From Acidobacteriota bacterium (GTDB taxonomy: Bacteria; Acidobacteriota; Vicinamibacteria; Vicinamibacterales; 2-12-FULL-66-21), in assembly GCA_020200195.1 (NCBI GenBank), contig JAIVJE010000321.1, positions 1 through 7,779 of the forward strand: DNA of 7,779 nucleotides, in the 5' to 3' direction. Under the pieces are notes generated by a model. It worked only from the letters and a program-made list of their open reading frames with translations. It searched no databases and had not been told where the DNA came from. A program made the translations under genes and the position numbers. How positions within the stretch are numbered: the stretch's first letter is position 1; each line of letters starts with the position of its first letter. Below are positions 4,494 to 7,779 of this stretch, piece by piece.

Positions 4494-7400
4494 TATTGAT
4501 CCGACGTGCCGAGCTCGGCCTGGATCGCTTTCATCTCTGCCACGAGATCGTCGAGTCTCCGGCGCGCCTCGGCGCCGACCTTCTGGTCCGCTCCGCCTTC
4601 GGCGCCGGCGATGTTCGAGAGTTGATCGATCAGCATCCCCTGTTCGTACGTGCCGGGCGCCGTCACCAGCCGCGCGTACAGCCTTTGGAGAGGATGCGCG
4701 TACTTGATGCTGCCAGCCCACTCACCGGGACCCGGTGACGGGGCCGGCTGCACGCCGGCCTTCTGCATCGCCTCCCGGACGCGCTGTGCGAGTTGGCGCG
4801 CTTCAGCCTGCGCGTCGCGCACGCGGAGCAGGAAGTTCTGCTGCTCAATCAGATCGGCGACGGTGATGCCGTCCTTCAGCACGCGCGGATCGACATTGAC
4901 CGTGAACGTCTTCGGGTGCGCTCCGTCGAGACTTACGGAGTACTTCCCGGGCGCCACCATCGGCCCGTTGTTCGCCCAGCGGTAATCCCACAGGAACCGG
5001 TTGTGTCCCGGTCTGGTGGTGAGCGAGGTGATGCTCTCGCGTCCGCGCCCACCGCGCATATCGGGATCCGCGGCGTCGCCTGCCCCTCCCCGGCCGGCTC
5101 CGCGCGCGGCTTCAGCCCCCGTCTGCACGGTTCTGACGACGTTGCCGCTGGCATCCTTGATCTCCAGCGACAGCGGGCCCGTGAAGCCAGCCGGCAACAT
5201 GTAATCGATTGCCGTCGCGACCGCGGGGTACTGCGGTGCGCTGCCACCGCCGCGGCCGCCGCCAGCGCGGTACCGAATCACGTCGCGCGGCTGGATCAAC
5301 ATCGGTGCGGCGGCATCGGTCATCGAGCCGGCAGCGAGCTGCCGCAGCGGGCTCACATCATCCATGATCCAGAACGAACGCCCCATCGTCGAGATCACGA
5401 GATCGCCGCGATGTACGCGCATGTCCGTCACCGGCGTGGCGGGCAGATTCTGCTGGAGCGGCTGCCAGCGGCGGCCGTTGTTGAAGGAGACGAACATGCC
5501 AAACTCAGTCCCGGCGTACAGCAGACCCGCGCGCTCCGGATCCTCGCGCACCACGCGGGTCGGATGATCCGACGGTATGCCATTCGTGCCGTCGGTCAGC
5601 TTCGTCCACGTCGCCCCGTAGTCGTCTGTCTGGTAGATGTAGGGCTTGAGATCGTGCTCGCGCAGGAAGCGGTAGACCGCGATGTAGGCGGAGCCGCGGC
5701 GGATGCGCGAGGCATCGATGTTCTGCACACGTCCGCCCGGCGGGAGATCCTTCGGCGTCACGTTCTTCCACGTCTTGCCGGAGTCGCGGGTGACGTGGAC
5801 CGGGCCGTCGTTTGCCCCGATCCAGATCACGCCGCGCTCGACGGCCGATTCGGCCATCGAATAGATCGACGAGTACACCTCTTCTCCTGTCACATCGCGC
5901 GTGATCGGGTTGCCCGGGACGACCTGATACTGCTTTTCGTGCGCCGTGAGATCCGGACTGATGACGTCCCATGTCACGCCGTCATCCGTCGTGCGGTGGA
6001 GCACGTGAGACGCCTGATAGACGACCTTCGGGTTGTGCGATGACACCATGACGACGGTCTGACGAGGAAATCTGAACTTGATGTCGTCGGGGTGGTGGCC
6101 GTACCGATTCTGTGGATAGACCCATTTCCCCTGCGATTGCCCGGACTCCGCGCTGTAGCGCTCGACCTCTCCCTTGCAGGCGCCCCAGACGACTTTTCCG
6201 TCGGGCGTCGGCCAGATGCCGCCCGTCTCGCACCCCGATGCCTGCGACCACGCCTGCACCGGACTGTCGAAGCCGTACGAATGGCGCGGAACACTCGGCA
6301 CCACGACAGTGGAATTGTCCTGCTGGGGCGCGTAGAGCAGATACGGATGCTGCTCGTCCACGCTGACCATATAGAGCTCGGCGGTCGGCTGATTCAAAAT
6401 GGTCGACCACGTGCGCCCACCGTCGCGGGTCACGTTCGCGCCGCCGTCGTTGCATTGGATGGCGGTCTGCGGATGATCGGGATTGAACCAGATGCCGTGG
6501 TTGTCGCCGTGCGGCGTCGGGACACTGGTAAAGGACTTGCCGCCATCGGTCGATTTGTACAGACCGAGCGCGTTGACCCAGACTTCGTTCTCGTTCCTGG
6601 GATTGACATCGACGTAGTTGAAATAAAACGGGCGCGATCGCAGGTTGGCGCTGCTGTTCACGTTGTGCCACGTCGCGCCTGCATCATCCGAGCGATAGAG
6701 GCCGCCTTCGGCGGCGGGCGCCTCGATCATCGCGTAGACCACCTTCGGATTGCTCCGCGAGACGTCGAGATCGATCTTGCCGATGAGCGTGCCGGGCAGG
6801 CCCGCGGACAGTTTGGTCCATGTGTCCCCGCCGTCAACCGACTTGTAAATCCCTCCCTCTGTCGCCGGCCCGCCGCTGATGATGTCCCAGCCTTTGCGGA
6901 ACCCGCGGTACATGCCCGCATACAGCTCATTCGGATTCGCGTAGTTGATCGCCAGCACGCGTCCGCCGGTCTGGTCGTTCACGAACAGCGTCTTCTTCCA
7001 CGTCCGGCCGCCATCCGTCGTCTTGAAGATGCCACGCTCGTCGTTCGGCCCGAAGGGTGAGCCGAGTGCGGCAAGCCACACGGTATCGGGCGACGAAGGA
7101 TGGACGATGACGCTGCCAATCTGCCCGGCGTCCTGCAGCCCCATGAACTGCCACGTCTTCCCCGCGTCGACGGACTTGTAGGCGCCACGGCCGATGATTA
7201 CATTGCTGCGGATCGCGGCGCTGCCGGTGCCCACCCAGACGACGTTTGGATCGGATTCCGAGACATCGATCGCGCCGATCGAACCGGTCGCCATCTGCCC
7301 GTCGCTCACCGGCGTCCATGAATCGCCGCACGTGTCCGTCTTCCAGACACCACCGCCGGTCGCACCCATGTAGAAGGTGCATGGCTCCTTCCGGATTCCG

Positions 7401-7606
7401 GCGATCGCGGTCACACGTCCGCCGCGAGTCGGCCCGACGTTGCGCCATCGAAGGTCCTGGTATGCCGTCGTGTCGACGACCGACGCACCGACCCCGGGTT
7501 GGTCCTCGGCCCGTCCGCTGAAGCCGTGCATCAGCGGGAGGATGTCAAAGCCGGCGAGGGCCGCCGCGCAGATGCAAATGCTGAGGACGAGGCTGCGGGT
7601 GCGCAT
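4493..7606 (-). CDS. Secreted Asp-box/BNR beta-propeller protein (VPS10/sortilin-like)
   Basis: Predicted 1037-residue exported protein, of the type often annotated as VPS10-domain or 'glycosyl hydrolase' BNR protein. The molecular function is not established. The N-terminus MRTRSLVLSICICAAALAGF is a signal peptide, with cleavage probably near residue 30. About ten Asp-box motifs (S/T-x-D-x-G-x-T-W) mark propeller blades: 89-97, 144-152, 195-203, 255-263, 305-313, 351-359, 393-400, 538-546, 606-613 and 659-667, plus a degenerate one near 707-714. The 125-145-residue gap before the 538 box holds PHGDNHGIWFNP (365-376) and YAPQQDN (425-431), as is common in this family. A Gly/Arg-rich linker is at 781-789. 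It is followed by an Ig-like segment (GFTGPLSLEIKDASGNVVRTV, then FLWDYRWANNGPMVAPGKYSVSLDG), interrupted by a second Gly/Arg insert at about 831-857. A charged helical tail runs from about 908. I saw no sialidase FRIP motif, so sialidase activity is unlikely. It is the first gene of the minus-strand cluster. Confidence 0.9.
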   Translation of the reverse strand: MRTRSLVLSICICAAALAGFDILPLMHGFSGRAEDQPGVGASVVDTTAYQDLRWRNVGPTRGGRVTAIAGIRKEPCTFYMGATGGGVWKTDTCGDSWTPVSDGQMATGSIGAIDVSESDPNVVWVGTGSAAIRSNVIIGRGAYKSVDAGKTWQFMGLQDAGQIGSVIVHPSSPDTVWLAALGSPFGPNDERGIFKTTDGGRTWKKTLFVNDQTGGRVLAINYANPNELYAGMYRGFRKGWDIISGGPATEGGIYKSVDGGDTWTKLSAGLPGTLIGKIDLDVSRSNPKVVYAMIEAPAAEGGLYRSDDAGATWHNVNSSANLRSRPFYFNYVDVNPRNENEVWVNALGLYKSTDGGKSFTSVPTPHGDNHGIWFNPDHPQTAIQCNDGGANVTRDGGRTWSTILNQPTAELYMVSVDEQHPYLLYAPQQDNSTVVVPSVPRHSYGFDSPVQAWSQASGCETGGIWPTPDGKVVWGACKGEVERYSAESGQSQGKWVYPQNRYGHHPDDIKFRFPRQTVVMVSSHNPKVVYQASHVLHRTTDDGVTWDVISPDLTAHEKQYQVVPGNPITRDVTGEEVYSSIYSMAESAVERGVIWIGANDGPVHVTRDSGKTWKNVTPKDLPPGGRVQNIDASRIRRGSAYIAVYRFLREHDLKPYIYQTDDYGATWTKLTDGTNGIPSDHPTRVVREDPERAGLLYAGTEFGMFVSFNNGRRWQPLQQNLPATPVTDMRVHRGDLVISTMGRSFWIMDDVSPLRQLAAGSMTDAAAPMLIQPRDVIRYRAGGGRGGGSAPQYPAVATAIDYMLPAGFTGPLSLEIKDASGNVVRTVQTGAEAARGAGRGGAGDAADPDMRGGRGRESITSLTTRPGHNRFLWDYRWANNGPMVAPGKYSVSLDGAHPKTFTVNVDPRVLKDGITVADLIEQQNFLLRVRDAQAEARQLAQRVREAMQKAGVQPAPSPGPGEWAGSIKYAHPLQRLYARLVTAPGTYEQGMLIDQLSNIAGAEGGADQKVGAEARRRLDDLVAEMKAIQAELGTSDQ
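4723..4737. repeat. Perfect 15-bp palindrome CACCGGG-A-CCCGGTG
   Basis: Seven-base arms surround a single A. The centre is tight, so it is better read as a DNA-level dyad than as an RNA hairpin. It lies inside the propeller gene in a Pro/Gly-rich stretch (SPGPGE), 4 bases from the TGCAC palindrome at 4742. Confidence 0.6.
4742..4760. repeat. GC-rich palindrome with TGCAC loop, copy A
   Basis: GGCCGGC pairs with GCCGGCC (7 perfect pairs) around TGCAC, followed by TT on the + strand. It lies inside the propeller gene, in the codons for KAGVQPAP. It shares loop, arm sequence and GCCGGCCTT end with the palindrome at 3810-3830. Confidence 0.7.
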
Positions 7607-7616
7607 AATGCGGGTG

Positions 7617-7646
7617 AGTATAGGACGCTGCGCTCGGACAACGCAA
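7617..7646 (-). promoter_or_regulatory. Predicted sigma-70-type promoter of the propeller gene
   Basis: On the minus strand, TTGCGT (7646-7641) and TATACT (7622-7617) are separated by 18 bases. The -10 box matches TATAAT at 5 of 6 positions; the -35 box matches at 3 of 6. The -10 box ends only 10 bases before the ATG at 7606. Transcription should therefore start about 3-4 bases before the ATG, which fits the absence of any Shine-Dalgarno there. Confidence 0.45.
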
Positions 7647-7681
7647 AAACCGGGCCGGCACGTTTCGGGAATCTCTGATAA

Positions 7682-7702
7682 GGTGTCCGCGCCGAGGACA
7701 CC
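7682..7702. promoter_or_regulatory. Inverted repeat covering the start region of the divergent gene
   Basis: GGTGTCC (7682-7688) pairs with GGACACC (7696-7702) around GCGCCGA. The 3' arm overlaps the ribosome-binding site GAGGA (7694-7698) and ends at the base before ATG 7703. It could be an operator in the divergent promoter region, or an RNA hairpin that hides the ribosome-binding site. A weak -10-like GATAAG (7677-7682) overlaps its left edge. Confidence 0.4.
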
Positions 7703-7779
7703 ATGACGACTGAGGACATCATCGACTTCGATCGATGGGGCCGGCGTATACCGCCCTTCCGCCCCAGACTGCTTGGCAT
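7703..7779 (+). CDS. Start of a divergent gene, product unknown (runs off the window)
   Basis: An open frame starts at ATG 7703 and stays open to the right edge; 25 complete codons are visible, beginning MTTEDIIDFDRWGRRIPPF. GAGGA lies 4 bases before the ATG, which is a good Shine-Dalgarno. The first residues are acidic and non-hydrophobic, so there is no signal peptide and the product is probably cytoplasmic. I do not recognise the family from this fragment. The gene is divergent from the propeller gene, and about 96 bases between the two starts hold both promoters. A minus-strand frame also crosses this region (7531-7779) but looks like a GC-rich shadow. Confidence 0.65.
   Translation, partial: MTTEDIIDFDRWGRRIPPFRPRLLG

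Noticed and set aside
4793..6043. Long + strand open frame of 416 codons opposite the propeller gene
   Set aside because: It is rich in Arg, His and Ala with no domain or motif, and it mirrors the codon pattern of the minus-strand Asp-box gene, whose repeats are unmistakable.
6092..7060. + strand open frame of 322 codons
   Set aside because: Same reason: an antisense shadow of clear Asp-box blades in a GC-rich gene.
4493..7606. Sialidase activity suggested by the Asp-boxes
   Set aside because: Asp-boxes are structural. No FRIP-type arginine motif or sialidase catalytic set was seen, and the blade count and length fit the VPS10/BNR type better.
7531..7779. Minus-strand frame of 82 codons at the right edge
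   Set aside because: It covers the promoter and start of the propeller gene in another frame and opposes a better + strand start with a Shine-Dalgarno at 7703.

Overview
This is a GC-rich bacterial chromosomal window. I infer Acidobacteriota, probably class Vicinamibacteria (old subdivision 6). The basis is the mix of proteins typical of that group: a large secreted BNR/sortilin-type propeller, a DUF5946-like protein, a GH20 lipoprotein and a secreted protein with a VTGCL...VEV.GTL core. No rRNA or other marker gene is present, so the assignment rests on gene content only.

Layout. The left edge (1-253, + strand) is the 3' end of an ABC transporter ATPase of the MacB/LolD type. A 158-base convergent gap follows. 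It holds a terminator-like hairpin for the opposite strand, a second small hairpin and a short tandem repeat. Positions 412-7606 are almost entirely one minus-strand cluster of five closely spaced genes. In transcription order they are: a 1037-residue secreted Asp-box propeller protein (7606-4493), a small Cys/His-rich DUF5946-like protein (4455-3937), a GH20 beta-N-acetylhexosaminidase lipoprotein (3910-2294), a galactokinase overlapping it by 13 bases (2306-1212), and a small secreted low-complexity protein with its own strong ribosome-binding site (1131-412). The propeller gene has a promoter whose -10 box lies only 10 bases before the ATG, so its mRNA is probably nearly leaderless. A divergent gene starts at 7703 on the + strand and runs off the right edge.

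Working together. The hexosaminidase and galactokinase make a plausible small salvage pair: an envelope enzyme that trims terminal HexNAc from glycans, and a cytoplasmic sugar kinase translated from the same message. The propeller could bind or process extracytoplasmic polymers, but nothing in the sequence proves that. The DUF5946-like and low-complexity proteins have no known function.

I found no mobile element, CRISPR array, tRNA, rRNA, phage gene or defence system, and nothing that amounts to a clear new system. The most distinctive signals are two related GC-rich palindromes with the same TGCAC loop inside two different coding regions, the low-complexity insertions that split the small secreted protein, and the hairpin covering the ribosome-binding site of the divergent gene.
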